Source: Candidatus Aminicenantes bacterium UBA1061
GTDB taxonomy: Bacteria; Acidobacteriota; Aminicenantia; Aminicenantales; Saccharicenantaceae
Assembly (NCBI GenBank): GCA_002316315.1
Contig: DCDG01000037.1
Coordinates: forward strand, 96,554 to 160,553
DNA length: 64,000 nucleotides
Reading direction: 5' to 3'
Made by a program: the position numbers and the translations under genes. Below the pieces are notes generated by a model. The model saw only the letters and a list, made by a program, of their open reading frames with translations. It was not told where the DNA came from and did not search any database. Positions 50,327-59,257 of this stretch are shown in pieces (within the stretch, counting starts at the first letter, position 1; every line of letters begins with the position of its first letter).

Positions 50327-50953
50327 TTATTTAGAATAAAGTTCTACGATCAGATGTTCTTCAACCGGGATGGTAACATCCTGCCTGGTCGGCAGTGAAG
50401 CGACCTTGCCTTGAAAGTTATCCCAGTCAGGCTGCAACCAGCCTGGAACAGTCTTGCCTTTATTAGCTTCAACTATCGCTTTAAAATCTTCATTTTGAGC
50501 TGCCTTTTCTTTAAGGCCGACGATGTCCCCTTCTTTCACCAAATAAGAAGGAATGGTCACCTTGTGATCATTCACCTGGACATGCCCATGGGCGATCAGC
50601 TGGCGGGCCTGCGCCCTGGAAAGAGAAAACCCCAGCATAAAAAGCACATTATCGAGCCTTCTTTCCAGCAGAATCAACAGGTTTTCGCCCGTTACACCCT
50701 TTTGCTGCTCAGCTTTCTCGAAGAACAATCGAAACTGTTTTTCAGACATGGCATAATATCTTTTCAGTTTTTGCTTTTCTCTTAATTGAATAGCATAACC
50801 GAGGACTCTTTTCCGAAGCCGGCCATGCTGACCGGGAGGAAAAGAGCGCCTCTCTAAAGGACATTTATCAGTTAAGCATTTGTTCCCCTTCAGAAACAAC
50901 TTGGTCTTCTCCGTCCGGCATAGACGACAATCTGGCTTTTGATACCTGGCCAT
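50327..50953 (-). CDS. rpsD: 30S ribosomal protein S4
   Basis: 208 aa from the ATG at 50953 (AAAGGAG upstream; a TTG six bases earlier would add two residues). Zinc-type N-terminus with four cysteines (CRLC then CLTDKC), the FPPGQHG motif and the S4 RNA-binding domain (RRLDNVLFMLGFS, HGHVQVNDHKVTIPSYLV). Primary 16S-binding assembly protein. Confidence 0.97.
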   Translation of the reverse strand: MARYQKPDCRLCRTEKTKLFLKGNKCLTDKCPLERRSFPPGQHGRLRKRVLGYAIQLREKQKLKRYYAMSEKQFRLFFEKAEQQKGVTGENLLILLERRLDNVLFMLGFSLSRAQARQLIAHGHVQVNDHKVTIPSYLVKEGDIVGLKEKAAQNEDFKAIVEANKGKTVPGWLQPDWDNFQGKVASLPTRQDVTIPVEEHLIVELYSK

Positions 50954-50980
50954 GGTCAATCTCCTTTAACCTTCATTCTC

Positions 50981-51367
50981 TTAGACTCTCCTTTTCCTTC
51001 TCACCCGGCAGCCATTGTGAGGTATAGGAGTGACATCTCGAATTGATTTTATTTCCAGTCCGGCTGCCTGGAGAGCCCTGATAGATGATTCCCGTCCAGC
51101 TCCCGGACCCTTAACCCTGACATCAACATAACGGACTCCATATTCTCTCGCCTTGCTGGCCACATCTTTTGCCGCCAGCTGGGCAGCAAATGGCGTTCCT
51201 TTTCTGGCTCCTTTAAAACCCGATGTTCCAGAACTGGCCCAGCAAATGGTACTACCCTGTTGATCGGCAATGGTAATAATCGTATTGTTAAATGTCGATT
51301 GGATATGAGCTACCCCGAATGAAACTTCCCTTTTTATCTTTTTTTTCTTGGTTTTAGCTTTAGGCAT
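50981..51367 (-). CDS. rpsK: 30S ribosomal protein S11
   Basis: 128 aa. HIQSTFNNTIITIAD, SSGTSGFKGARKGTPFAAQLAA and the IRDVTPIPHNGCRVRRKRRV-type C-terminus are standard. Platform protein that contacts mRNA near the E site. The basic N-terminus (PKAKTKKKKIKR) is slightly longer than in E. coli. Confidence 0.97.
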   Translation of the reverse strand: MPKAKTKKKKIKREVSFGVAHIQSTFNNTIITIADQQGSTICWASSGTSGFKGARKGTPFAAQLAAKDVASKAREYGVRYVDVRVKGPGAGRESSIRALQAAGLEIKSIRDVTPIPHNGCRVRRKRRV

Positions 51368-51383
51368 TGAATTACTCCATTAT

Positions 51384-51764
51384 TTAGGCTTTTCTCTCTT
51401 TTAGTTTCCTGATGGTGTGGCCCCGAGGTCCTTTTCTCGACCGGGCATTAGTTCTGGTTCTCTGCCCGTGCACCGGCAAATTCCGCTTGTGCCTCAAGCC
51501 GCGGTAGCAGCCGATATCAATTAACCGCTTGATATTGGTTGAAACTTCTTTCCGCAGCTCGCCTTCGATTTTTTCTCTCTTCTCGATAATCTGGCGGATT
51601 TTGTTAACTTCATCCTCTGTCAGATCTTTAACCTTCTTACTTTTATCAATTCTGGCCTCGTCGAGAATCTGGCTGGCTTTCGACCTGCCTATCCCATAGA
51701 TGTAGGTCAAGCCAATCTCAATCCTTTTTTCTGGCGGGAGTGTTATACCTGCTATTCTTGCCAT
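51384..51764 (-). CDS. rpsM: 30S ribosomal protein S13
   Basis: 126 aa. MARIAGITLPPEKRIEIGLTYIYGIGRS helix-hairpin-helix start and the GLRHKRNLPVHGQRTRTNARSRKGPR-type end. Head protein bridging to the large subunit and P-site tRNA. Confidence 0.97.
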   Translation of the reverse strand: MARIAGITLPPEKRIEIGLTYIYGIGRSKASQILDEARIDKSKKVKDLTEDEVNKIRQIIEKREKIEGELRKEVSTNIKRLIDIGCYRGLRHKRNLPVHGQRTRTNARSRKGPRGHTIRKLKERKA

Positions 51765-51776
51765 AGTTTCCTCTTT

Positions 51777-51890
51777 CTATCCTTGTCTTTGTTTATGCTT
51801 CGGATTAGAGCAAATGACTCTAACCACGCCTTTTCTCCGGACTATCTTACAGTTCCTGCACATCTTCTTGACCGATGCTCTGACCTTCAT
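51777..51890 (-). CDS. rpmJ: 50S ribosomal protein L36
   Basis: 37 aa, MKVRASVKKMCRNCKIVRRKG then ICSNPKHKQRQG. The zinc ligands C11, C14, C27 and H32 are intact (C+ form). It sits between infA and rpsM, its normal place. Confidence 0.96.
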   Translation of the reverse strand: MKVRASVKKMCRNCKIVRRKGVVRVICSNPKHKQRQG

Positions 51891-51899
51891 TTTATCACC

Positions 51900-52118
51900 T
51901 CATTTATAACGGTAAGTGATTCGCCCCTTAGTTAAATCATAGGGCGAAATCTCTACCCGTATCCTGTCTCCAGGAAGAATTCTGATGAAATTTTTTCTCA
52001 TTCTGCCTGAAATATGAGCCAGGATGACATGCTTGTTAGCCAGTTCGACTTTAAACATGGCATTGGGCAGTGTCTCCAGTACCACGCCTTCCATTTCAAA
52101 CACATCTTGCTTAGGCAT
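51900..52118 (-). CDS. infA: Translation initiation factor IF-1
   Basis: 72 aa OB-fold protein: EMEGVVLETLPNAMFKVEL, HISGRMRKNFIRILPGDRI and LTKGRITYRYK. Binds the A site of the 30S subunit during initiation. It starts MPKQD with an added Gln-Asp relative to many homologues. Confidence 0.98.
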   Translation of the reverse strand: MPKQDVFEMEGVVLETLPNAMFKVELANKHVILAHISGRMRKNFIRILPGDRIRVEISPYDLTKGRITYRYK

Positions 52119-52134
52119 TCACCTGGCTCCCTGT

Positions 52135-52899
52135 CTAAGGCCGCCACTTCTTATCATTCGCCGTCAGTATTTCCACGCCTGACTCAGTTATGGCGACTGA
52201 ATGTTCAAAATGAGCGGCTAAACTATGATCTCTGGTTACGGCTGTCCAGTTATCACTCAAAATAGCTACTTCATAGTGGCCTGAGGTGATCATTGGTTCA
52301 ATAGCCAGGGTCATACCCTTTTTCAGCTTGGGACCATGGCCTGGCAGGCCAAAGTTGGGAATTTGCGGACCTTCGTGTAATTCCCGGCCAATCCCATGGC
52401 CGACAAAATCTCTGATAACCGAAAAACCTGCTTTTTCCACTTCTGTCTGAATGGCAGCCGAAATATCGGACAGGTGATTACCTTCTTTTAAATATTCAAG
52501 ACCCTGGTAAAAACTCCTTTCAGCCACTTCTATCAGTCTTCTCGCCTCTTCTGATACTTCTCCAACAGGAACAGTGATAGCCGCATCTCCGTAAAAACCA
52601 CCGTAAATTACACCAAAATCAAGACTGACCAGATCACCTTCTTTTAGCCGGCGGCCTGATGGAATTCCATGAACAATCTCTTCATTGATAGACACACAAA
52701 GCGAGGCCGGATAACCATTATAACCTTTAAAAGCCGGGACACCTCCCAGTTCGAGAATTCTCTTTTCGGCATAGCAGTCAAGTTGTCTCGTTTCCAGACC
52801 TGGCTTAATCATTTCTCTGAGTTCAGCCAGAATCAGGCCCACGCGGCGCCCGCTTTCTCTCATCATGGCTATCTCGGCTTCAGATTTCAAGACTATCAT
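52135..52899 (-). CDS. map: Methionine aminopeptidase, type I
   Basis: 254 aa dinuclear metalloprotease that removes initiator Met. Metal ligands in the expected order: D in DFGVIYGGFYGDAAIT (two Asp), H in GHGIGRELHEGPQIPNF, E in IEPMI and the later E in HSVAITESGVEIL. Lacks the N-terminal zinc-finger extension of longer forms. Located between adk and infA, with seven bases to adk. Confidence 0.97.
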   Translation of the reverse strand: MIVLKSEAEIAMMRESGRRVGLILAELREMIKPGLETRQLDCYAEKRILELGGVPAFKGYNGYPASLCVSINEEIVHGIPSGRRLKEGDLVSLDFGVIYGGFYGDAAITVPVGEVSEEARRLIEVAERSFYQGLEYLKEGNHLSDISAAIQTEVEKAGFSVIRDFVGHGIGRELHEGPQIPNFGLPGHGPKLKKGMTLAIEPMITSGHYEVAILSDNWTAVTRDHSLAAHFEHSVAITESGVEILTANDKKWRP

Positions 52900-52906
52900 C
52901 TTTAAT

Positions 52907-53566
52907 TCAATGCTCCCCAGCCTGTGTTAGCTGGCGATCAAGCACAGCTTTAATAGATTTGAATATATTCTCTGTCACATCGTCACCATTAATCTCAAAC
53001 AAGACCTTCTTGCTGGAATAATACTCTACAAGCGGGGCTATGGTTTCAAGATATAATCTTATTCTTTCTCTTATCACCTCTGGCCGGTCATCTTCCCTGA
53101 CCACCAATTTTGAACCACAGAAATCACACAGCCCATCATTCTGAGGCTTGTTATTGCTTATATTATACACGGCCCCGCACTGAAGGCAAACCATCCTCCC
53201 CGATAAACGCCTCAAAATTTCCTGTTCACTCACCCTAAACTCAAAAACTGTCTCTCTCCTTTTACTCTCAAGCTTTTCCAGCAGCCTGGCCTGGTTAAGC
53301 GTCCGGGGAAAACCGTCAAGCACATAGCCTGACTGGCAATCAGCCAAAGAAATACGATTCTCAACCAGTTTCAAAACCAAATCATCTGAAACCAACTGGC
53401 CAGCTTTCATTTCTTGATTTACCTTCTTGCCTAGCTCGGTCCCGGCCTCAACTTCCTTTCTTAATAAATCACCGGTAGAAATTTTAGGGAAACCATAATT
53501 CTGGCGAATCAAATCAGCCTGCGTCCCCTTGCCACTACCGGGTGGACCGAGAAGAATTACCCTCAT
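52907..53566 (-). CDS. adk: Adenylate kinase, zinc-lid type
   Basis: 219 aa. P-loop GPPGSGKGTQ (7-16), GYVLDGFPRTLNQA, and a lid carrying two CxxC pairs (CLQCGAVYN, CDFCGSKL) that bind structural zinc, followed by DDRPEVIRERIRLY. Interconverts ATP + AMP and 2 ADP. Overlaps secY by four bases. Confidence 0.97.
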   Translation of the reverse strand: MRVILLGPPGSGKGTQADLIRQNYGFPKISTGDLLRKEVEAGTELGKKVNQEMKAGQLVSDDLVLKLVENRISLADCQSGYVLDGFPRTLNQARLLEKLESKRRETVFEFRVSEQEILRRLSGRMVCLQCGAVYNISNNKPQNDGLCDFCGSKLVVREDDRPEVIRERIRLYLETIAPLVEYYSSKKVLFEINGDDVTENIFKSIKAVLDRQLTQAGEH

Positions 53567-54945
53567 CCCCTTCTCCCTCTTAACCGGGTACTCCTCATAA
53601 AGCCATCATAATGCCGCATGACCAGTTGAGCTTCAATCTGCTGCATGGTGTCCATAGCCACGCCGACCACAATTAACAGAGATGTGCCGCCAAAGTAAAA
53701 ATCAATGTTTAGTCCCTGTGTAATCCACCTGGGAAGATTGCGCTCCAGAAAATCACCTACCAGAGGCAAGGCCCCCAGCTTAAAACCGGTCATCAGAAAT
53801 TCCGGGAGAATAGCAATGGCCGCCAGATAGATTGCTCCAGCCAGAGTAATCCGGCTCAGCACCTGATCTATGTAATCGGCTGTGTTCTTACCTGGCCTGA
53901 TCCCGGGTATAAATCCGCCATATTTTCTTAAATTATCAGCCACATCGTTGGGGTTAAAGATAATCGAAACATAGAAATAGGTAAAGAAAATTATAGCTGC
54001 AATATAAATCAAAACATATAAGGGCATACCGGGCCCAAACTGCCTGGCAATAGTCTGGAAAATCGGAGCCTTGGAAAGAGTGGACAACGTGGAAGGAATG
54101 GTAATAATCGAGGCAGCAAAAATAATCGGGATGACCCCACCGGTGTTAACTCTCAAAGGCAGATGGGTGCTCTGACCGCCATAAACCTTCCTTCCCACCA
54201 CCCGTTTGGCATAAGACACCGGAATCCTTCTCTGCCCCCGCTCGACATAAACTATAAAGGCAATAACGGCCAGCATAAAGGCTATCAGAAAGATAATCCT
54301 CAAAGGATCAAGATTGCCTGATCTAAGACCGCTAATCAGACTGTTAATTCCCTGAGGCAGTCCAGCCACAATACCGGCAAAAATGATGAGCGATATGCCA
54401 TTACCTATGCCTCTTTCCGATATTTGCTCTCCTAACCACATAATAAAAGTTGTGCCGGTAGTCAGGGTCAGAATAGTCAATAGCCTGAAACCCCAGCCCG
54501 GAGAAGGGACTACTCTGGCTCCGGTCGAACTGGTCAAATTTTCCAGAAAGATGGAGATACCAAAAGCTTGAATAATGCAGATTACCAGGGTTCCATACCG
54601 GGTGTATTGAGTAATTTTTCTCCGCCCCAGTTCGCCTTCCTTGGATAAGCGTTCAAGATAAGGCCAGACCACAGTCAGAAGCTGGAGGATAATGGAGGCA
54701 CTGATGTATGGCATAATGCCGAGAGCAAAAATGGTCATTCTCGACATAGCCCGGCCAGAGAAAAGGTCGTAAAAGCCAAGAATTGAACCTCGCTGGCTCG
54801 TCCAGAAGTCTTTCAGAGCATTAGCATCGATACCTGGATTGGGAATATGACAACCAATGCGGTAGACAGCCAGTAGCAGAAGAGTAAATATTACTCTTTT
54901 CCTTAAATCGGGAATGCTGAAGATGTTGCGGATACTTTCTAACAT
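53563..54945 (-). CDS. secY: Preprotein translocase subunit SecY
   Basis: 460 aa with ten membrane helices; central pore of the SecYEG channel. RIGCHIPNPGIDANAL near helix 1, IMPYISASIILQLLTVVWP, LGEQISERGIGNGISLIIFAGIV, RRIPVSYAKRVVGRKVYGGQSTHLPLRVN and the C-terminal QLVMRHYDGFMRSTRLRGRRG identify it. It starts on the last base of the rplO stop codon (TAATG). Confidence 0.98.
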   Translation of the reverse strand: MLESIRNIFSIPDLRKRVIFTLLLLAVYRIGCHIPNPGIDANALKDFWTSQRGSILGFYDLFSGRAMSRMTIFALGIMPYISASIILQLLTVVWPYLERLSKEGELGRRKITQYTRYGTLVICIIQAFGISIFLENLTSSTGARVVPSPGWGFRLLTILTLTTGTTFIMWLGEQISERGIGNGISLIIFAGIVAGLPQGINSLISGLRSGNLDPLRIIFLIAFMLAVIAFIVYVERGQRRIPVSYAKRVVGRKVYGGQSTHLPLRVNTGGVIPIIFAASIITIPSTLSTLSKAPIFQTIARQFGPGMPLYVLIYIAAIIFFTYFYVSIIFNPNDVADNLRKYGGFIPGIRPGKNTADYIDQVLSRITLAGAIYLAAIAILPEFLMTGFKLGALPLVGDFLERNLPRWITQGLNIDFYFGGTSLLIVVGVAMDTMQQIEAQLVMRHYDGFMRSTRLRGRRG

Positions 54946-55391
54946 TATTCCTTCCCAATAACGATCGCTTTACCACCACTTTCTTCAATCTTTCGAACCG
55001 CAGATTGAGAGAAAGCCTGAGCCTGAACAGTTTTAGCTGAAGACAAACGACCTCTGGCCAGAATCTTAACCCGCTCACCTTCGCTATGAATAAGCCGGCA
55101 ATCAACCATTTCCTTCAGTCCAATTTCAGCCATGGGCAGCTTATCCAGCTGATCAAGATTAACCTCTGTATACTCAACCCTGAATTTATTATTAAAGCCA
55201 CGCTTGGGTAAACGACGATGCAGGGGCATTTGGCCACCTTCAAAACCCCATTTTCTCTTATAGCCAGCACCGGATAATTGACCTTTGTGGCCACGGCCTG
55301 CTGTTTTGCCCAGACCTGAGCCTGGACCACGCCCACGTCTTTTATCCTTTTTTCTTGAGCCTTGAGCTGGATTTAATTTACTAAGGTTCAT
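54945..55391 (-). CDS. rplO: 50S ribosomal protein L15
   Basis: 148 aa. MNLSKLNPAQGSRKKDKRRGRGPGSG-type Gly/Arg/Lys-rich N-terminal extension, GFEGGQMPLHRRLPKRGF, and the FSQSAVRKIEESGGKAIVI C-terminal domain. Overlaps rpmD by four bases. Confidence 0.97.
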   Translation of the reverse strand: MNLSKLNPAQGSRKKDKRRGRGPGSGLGKTAGRGHKGQLSGAGYKRKWGFEGGQMPLHRRLPKRGFNNKFRVEYTEVNLDQLDKLPMAEIGLKEMVDCRLIHSEGERVKILARGRLSSAKTVQAQAFSQSAVRKIEESGGKAIVIGKE

Positions 55392-55585
55392 GGCTTTTCA
55401 ATCTCCTCTACTTTGAGCAAATGAGAAATCTTTCTGACCATCCCTCTTATTTCCGGGCAGTCCTGTCTGATCACTTCCGAGTTAAGTTTTTTCAAGCCAA
55501 GGCCATAAGCGACCATCTTCTGCTTTTCAGGGTGTCCGATTAAACTGCGAACAAGTTTTATTTTAAGATACTTTTTCTTCTGCAT
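55388..55585 (-). CDS. rpmD: 50S ribosomal protein L30
   Basis: 65 aa. YLKIKLVRSLIGHPEKQKMVAYGLGLKKLN is the L30 signature, followed by the VRKISHLLKVEEI end. It lies between rpsE and rplO as usual. Confidence 0.95.
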   Translation of the reverse strand: MQKKKYLKIKLVRSLIGHPEKQKMVAYGLGLKKLNSEVIRQDCPEIRGMVRKISHLLKVEEIEKP

Positions 55586-55597
55586 ATTAACCTCACT

Positions 55598-56122
55598 CTA
55601 AGCTTGAATTTGTTCGCTTTCTTTTCCTCTTAATCTGCTCACTTCTTCCGGTCTCTTTAATTTTTTCAAAGCATCTAAGGTAGCCTGGGCGACAGTGATT
55701 GGATTGCTGCTTCTGATTGATTTGGTCAGAATATCTTTCACACCGGCCAGCTGGAGGATCACCCGGACAGCACCGCCAGCAATCACCCCTGTTCCGCGGG
55801 AAGCAGGACGTAGAATAACTAAACCGGCATCGGACTGACCTTTGACCTGATGAGGGATAGTTGTCCCGCTCAGTGGTATTTCTATCATACTTTTTTTGGC
55901 ATCTTCGACCGCCTTGGCTATGGCTTGAGGAACCTCACGTGCCTTACCCAGGCCAACGCCCACTGTCCCTTTCTCGTTGCCAACTGCCACCAGGGCAGAG
56001 AAACTGAGATTTTTGCCACCTTTAACAACTTTAGTAACTCTTCTGATCGAAATGACCTGGTCTTTTAATTCAATCTCGGGGCTCAGTGCCTCATCGAGCT
56101 TTTCAAATTCTTCGTGTTCCAC
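55598..56122 (-). CDS. rpsE: 30S ribosomal protein S5
   Basis: 174 aa. Double-stranded RNA-binding-like half (VISIRRVTKVVKGGKNLSFSALVAVGNEKGTVG) and GRGVIAGGAVR-like RGTGVIAGGAVRVILQLAGVKDI. Sits at the mRNA entry tunnel and influences decoding accuracy. Slightly extended acidic N-terminus. Confidence 0.97.
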   Translation of the reverse strand: MEHEEFEKLDEALSPEIELKDQVISIRRVTKVVKGGKNLSFSALVAVGNEKGTVGVGLGKAREVPQAIAKAVEDAKKSMIEIPLSGTTIPHQVKGQSDAGLVILRPASRGTGVIAGGAVRVILQLAGVKDILTKSIRSSNPITVAQATLDALKKLKRPEEVSRLRGKESEQIQA

Positions 56123-56146
56123 GCTAATTCCTCCTTAGATGCTCAA

Positions 56147-56521
56147 TCAAAAAGAAATTCCTTCTGCCCTCAGGGCCTCAGCTAAAGCTTTTATCCGACC
56201 ATGGTAGGGATAAATTCCACGGTCAAAGACTATTGTCTCTAAACTCTTTTCCTTTAATCTTTTCGCCAGGACAGAACCAAGCAGCTGGCTGGCTTCTTTG
56301 TTTTTTGTATTCCTGGCTTTTTCCCGGAATTCCTTTTCGAGAGTGGAAGCCGAGGTTAATATCCGGCCCGACAGATCATCAACAACCTGAACATAAATGT
56401 ACCGGTTAGATCTAATGACAATCAGCCTTGGCCTTGAAGGGACACCTTTTATTTGCTTTCTGACTCTTTTTCTTATTCTCTCTTTTCTAATTTTTTTAAC
56501 TTCTGATTTTGACTTAAGCAC
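56147..56521 (-). CDS. rplR: 50S ribosomal protein L18
   Basis: 124 aa. RKRVRKQIKGVPSRPRLIVIRSNRYIYVQVVDD and VFDRGIYPYHGRIKALAEALRAEGI. Binds 5S rRNA with L5. Its 5' end overlaps the 3' end of rplF by eight bases. Confidence 0.96.
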   Translation of the reverse strand: MLKSKSEVKKIRKERIRKRVRKQIKGVPSRPRLIVIRSNRYIYVQVVDDLSGRILTSASTLEKEFREKARNTKNKEASQLLGSVLAKRLKEKSLETIVFDRGIYPYHGRIKALAEALRAEGISF

Positions 56522-57059
56522 TGGCCACCCCCGCTTTTCTCTCTTTCTTAATCAGAGTTTCTCCAACCAGCCTGATGCCTTTTTGCTTGTAAGGATCTGG
56601 TCGCCGGAATCTTTTAATTGTATCTGCAACCTGGCCAACTTTTTGTTTGTCTATTCCCCTGACGGTGATAAGAGTCGGCTTTTCAGCAATAATTTCTATT
56701 CCCTCAGGAATTTCATAAATAATCGGACGGGAATAGCCAACATTCAGCTCGAGTTTATTTTTTTCTACCTTGGCCCGGTAGCCAACTCCAGTAATTTCCA
56801 GCTGCTTGCTGTATCCCTGAGTGACGCCAACCACTGCATTATGAGCCAGAGAACGGCACAGGCCATGAAATTGCCTGACCTGCTGTTCTTCATTCTCTCT
56901 CATCAGTATCAGTTGATTACCTTCTACTTTAGCCTTTAGGCCGGCATAAAGAGGAGAAGATAGCTTGCCCAGTTTTCCTTCAAACTCTATCCGGTCGGAC
57001 AGAATGGTGACCTTCACATCTTTCGGTATTTCAATGGGCTGTTTTCCTACTCTTGACAT
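56514..57059 (-). CDS. rplF: 50S ribosomal protein L6
   Basis: 181 aa with the two repeated L6 folds. MSRVGKQPIEIP at the start, GVTQGYSKQLEITGVGYRA in the middle and RRPDPYKQKGIRLVGE at the end. Lies near the factor-binding centre. Confidence 0.97.
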   Translation of the reverse strand: MSRVGKQPIEIPKDVKVTILSDRIEFEGKLGKLSSPLYAGLKAKVEGNQLILMRENEEQQVRQFHGLCRSLAHNAVVGVTQGYSKQLEITGVGYRAKVEKNKLELNVGYSRPIIYEIPEGIEIIAEKPTLITVRGIDKQKVGQVADTIKRFRRPDPYKQKGIRLVGETLIKKERKAGVASA

Positions 57060-57081
57060 GTTCTTACCTCACGCTCTGGTT

Positions 57082-57480
57082 TTACCAGATTTCGCACAGG
57101 ACCTCACCCCCGAGACCACGTTCCTCGCACTTCTGGCCGGTCATAATTCCCTTAGAAGTAGAAATAATAACTATGCCCAGGCCATCCAGGGCTTTTGGAA
57201 TCGAATCCTGACTGCAATAGATCCGGCAACCTGGCTTGCTCACCCGGCGAAGTCCAGAAATAGCACTCTGGTTATTATCTACATATTTCAAAGTAATATT
57301 CAAAATGCCTTGTTTATTATCTTCTATTATCTTGTAATTTTTAATATAACCCTCTTCTTTTAAGATGCGGGCAATCTCAATTTTCAGCTGGGAAGAAGGC
57401 AAGTTAACCTCTTTCTTTTTCGCCCTTACAGCATTACGGATTCTCGTTAACATATCAGCAATCGGGTCAGTCACACTCAT
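57082..57480 (-). CDS. rpsH: 30S ribosomal protein S8
   Basis: 132 aa. DPIADMLTRIRNAVRAKK, the RVSKPGCRIYC segment and the ISTSKGIMTGQKCEERGLGGEVLCEIW end are diagnostic. Central-domain 16S-binding protein and, in E. coli, the translational repressor of the spc operon. Confidence 0.97.
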   Translation of the reverse strand: MSVTDPIADMLTRIRNAVRAKKKEVNLPSSQLKIEIARILKEEGYIKNYKIIEDNKQGILNITLKYVDNNQSAISGLRRVSKPGCRIYCSQDSIPKALDGLGIVIISTSKGIMTGQKCEERGLGGEVLCEIW

Positions 57481-57502
57481 GACTTCATCCTTTCAAGCAA
57501 AT

Positions 57503-57688
57503 TTACCAGGAAGCCTTGGTGATTCCAGGGATTTCTCCCTTTAAAGCCAGTTTTCTGAAACACAGACGACACAGATCAAACTGGCGATAATAGCCCCTGG
57601 GCCGGCCGCAAAGCCGGCACCGGTTGCGATGGCGAATAGAGTACTTCGGCTTTGATTGATCTTTAAAAATCTTTGAAATTGTCGCCAC
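57503..57688 (-). CDS. rpsN: 30S ribosomal protein S14, zinc (type Z) form
   Basis: 61 aa, the short form. Four cysteines in two CxxC pairs (CRLCGRPRGYYRQFDLCRLC) bind zinc. The long zinc-free form of about 100 aa is not present here. Confidence 0.97.
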   Translation of the reverse strand: MATISKIFKDQSKPKYSIRHRNRCRLCGRPRGYYRQFDLCRLCFRKLALKGEIPGITKASW

Positions 57689-57706
57689 TTTTTATCCTTC
57701 CTTTCA

Positions 57707-58249
57707 TTAAGATTCACGGAAAGGCATGCCCAGCATTTTCAGCAGAGCATAGGCTTCCTTATCATTTCTGGCCGTGGTGACGATAGTTATATTCATACCA
57801 CGGGGCCTTTCTACTTTAGTATAATCTATCTCAGGGTAAACCAGCTGATCTCTCATGCCAAGGGTATAATTCCCTCGTCCATCAAAACCTGAAGGTGAGA
57901 CACCCCTGAAATCTCTTACCCGGGGAAGAACGATATTAACCAGGCGATCGAAAAATTCATACATCCGCCCCCGTCTTAAGGTTACATAACAGGCAATTGG
58001 CTGGCCTTTTCTCAGCTTAAAGGCCGCGATGGATTTCTTCGCCCGGCGAATTGCCGGATATTGACCCGTGATCAAACTCAATTCGACCTTAGCTGTATCA
58101 AGCAATTTAATATTCTGGATAGCATCTCCTGCTCCTACATTAACCACAATTTTTTCCAGTCTGGGTACAGCCATGACGTTGTCAATTTCCAGTTCTTTCT
58201 GGAGATCTTTAATAATTTCGGTTTTATAACGATCTAATAGCCTGCTCAT
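57707..58249 (-). CDS. rplE: 50S ribosomal protein L5
   Basis: 180 aa. VMAVPRLEKIVVNVGAGDA, TGQYPAIRRAKKSIAAFKLRKGQPI, and DRLVNIVLPRVRDFRGVSPSGFDGRGNY. Binds 5S rRNA and contacts S13 and P-site tRNA. Confidence 0.97.
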   Translation of the reverse strand: MSRLLDRYKTEIIKDLQKELEIDNVMAVPRLEKIVVNVGAGDAIQNIKLLDTAKVELSLITGQYPAIRRAKKSIAAFKLRKGQPIACYVTLRRGRMYEFFDRLVNIVLPRVRDFRGVSPSGFDGRGNYTLGMRDQLVYPEIDYTKVERPRGMNITIVTTARNDKEAYALLKMLGMPFRES

Positions 58250-58260
58250 CTTCTAACCTC

Positions 58261-58590
58261 TCAGGACCTTTCCAAATTTGTCTGGCACCGGCCACAGACT
58301 CTGATTTTTGAGCCATCTTCTAAAATCCTGTATTTGGCCCTGACACCACGTCCACAATCCTGGCAATAGAGCATAACCCGGGAAATAGGTAAAGGTGCTT
58401 CTTTTTCCATTATGCCGCCCTGGATATTCTGACTGCGGTCAGGCCGGACGAAAACTTTAACAAAATTAATCTTCTCCACCACCACTTTATTGTCTTCGCG
58501 CAGGACCTTAAGAATTTTGCCGGTTTTACCCCGGTCTTTACCGCTTCTAACGATCACCAGATCATTCTTCTTATAAGGAAAATTTGTCAT
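58261..58590 (-). CDS. rplX: 50S ribosomal protein L24
   Basis: 109 aa. KOW motif at the start (DLVIVRSGKDRGKTGKILKVL), then KVFVRPDRSQNIQGGIMEKEAPLPISRVM and a C-terminal CxxC pair region (YCQDCG, CGRC) that suggests a zinc-binding form. An assembly initiator of the large subunit. Confidence 0.96.
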   Translation of the reverse strand: MTNFPYKKNDLVIVRSGKDRGKTGKILKVLREDNKVVVEKINFVKVFVRPDRSQNIQGGIMEKEAPLPISRVMLYCQDCGRGVRAKYRILEDGSKIRVCGRCQTNLERS

Positions 58591-58958
58591 CAGAGTACCT
58601 CCGGGGCCAGAGAAATAATCTTCATGAACTTCTTTTCTCTAAGCTCTCTGCCTACCGGTCCAAAAACACGGGTGCCGAGTGGCTCACCGGACTTATCAAT
58701 AATCACCGCCGCATTATCATCGAAACGGATATAGGAGCCGTCCTTTCTCCTGACTTCCTTCTTTGTTCGGACAATGACTGCCCTGACTACTTTCCCTTTC
58801 TGAATTTTGCTATCCGGATCAGCTTCTCTCACTGAGGCAGAAATGATATCACCAATGCTGGCCACACTGCCTACACTTCCCCCTAATGGGGTAATCGCCA
58901 TAATCTTTCTAGCCCCTGAATTGTCGGCCACCTTGAGCTTGGTTCTCATCTGAATCAT
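58590..58958 (-). CDS. rplN: 50S ribosomal protein L14
   Basis: 122 aa. MIQMRTKLKVADNSGARKIM, GDIISASVREA, the VVRAVIVRTKKEVRRKDGSYIRFDDNAAV segment and RIFGPVGRELR-type end. Forms an intersubunit bridge with 16S rRNA. Confidence 0.98.
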   Translation of the reverse strand: MIQMRTKLKVADNSGARKIMAITPLGGSVGSVASIGDIISASVREADPDSKIQKGKVVRAVIVRTKKEVRRKDGSYIRFDDNAAVIIDKSGEPLGTRVFGPVGRELREKKFMKIISLAPEVL

Positions 58959-59254
58959 GATAGTTCATCCTTAATTTCAGATTCTATCTCTTTGGAAGTT
59001 AAACCGATAATTTCTGCTACCCGCCATCTCTTCAGCTTGCTAATTGGCCTGGTCTCAGCAATCCTGACCACATCACCAATCTGGCATTTTTCCTGCTCGT
59101 CATGAGCCAGAAATATCTTTTTTGATCTGATGGTTTTTTTATAAAGCGGATGCTTCTCGAGAGTTTTGACCAGGACTTTGACCGTTTTAGCCGAATTTCT
59201 GGCCACCACTGTCCCCACTTTGGTTGTCACTCTTTTTTTCTGTTTAGCTTCCAT
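58955..59254 (-). CDS. rpsQ: 30S ribosomal protein S17
   Basis: 99 aa OB-fold protein: KVGTVVARNSAKTVKVLVKTLEKHPLYKKTI, GDVVRIAETRPISKLKRWRV. The C-terminal ~15 residues (SKEIESEIKDELS) extend past the usual end. Overlaps rplN by four bases. Confidence 0.96.
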   Translation of the reverse strand: MEAKQKKRVTTKVGTVVARNSAKTVKVLVKTLEKHPLYKKTIRSKKIFLAHDEQEKCQIGDVVRIAETRPISKLKRWRVAEIIGLTSKEIESEIKDELS

Positions 59255-59257
59255 GTT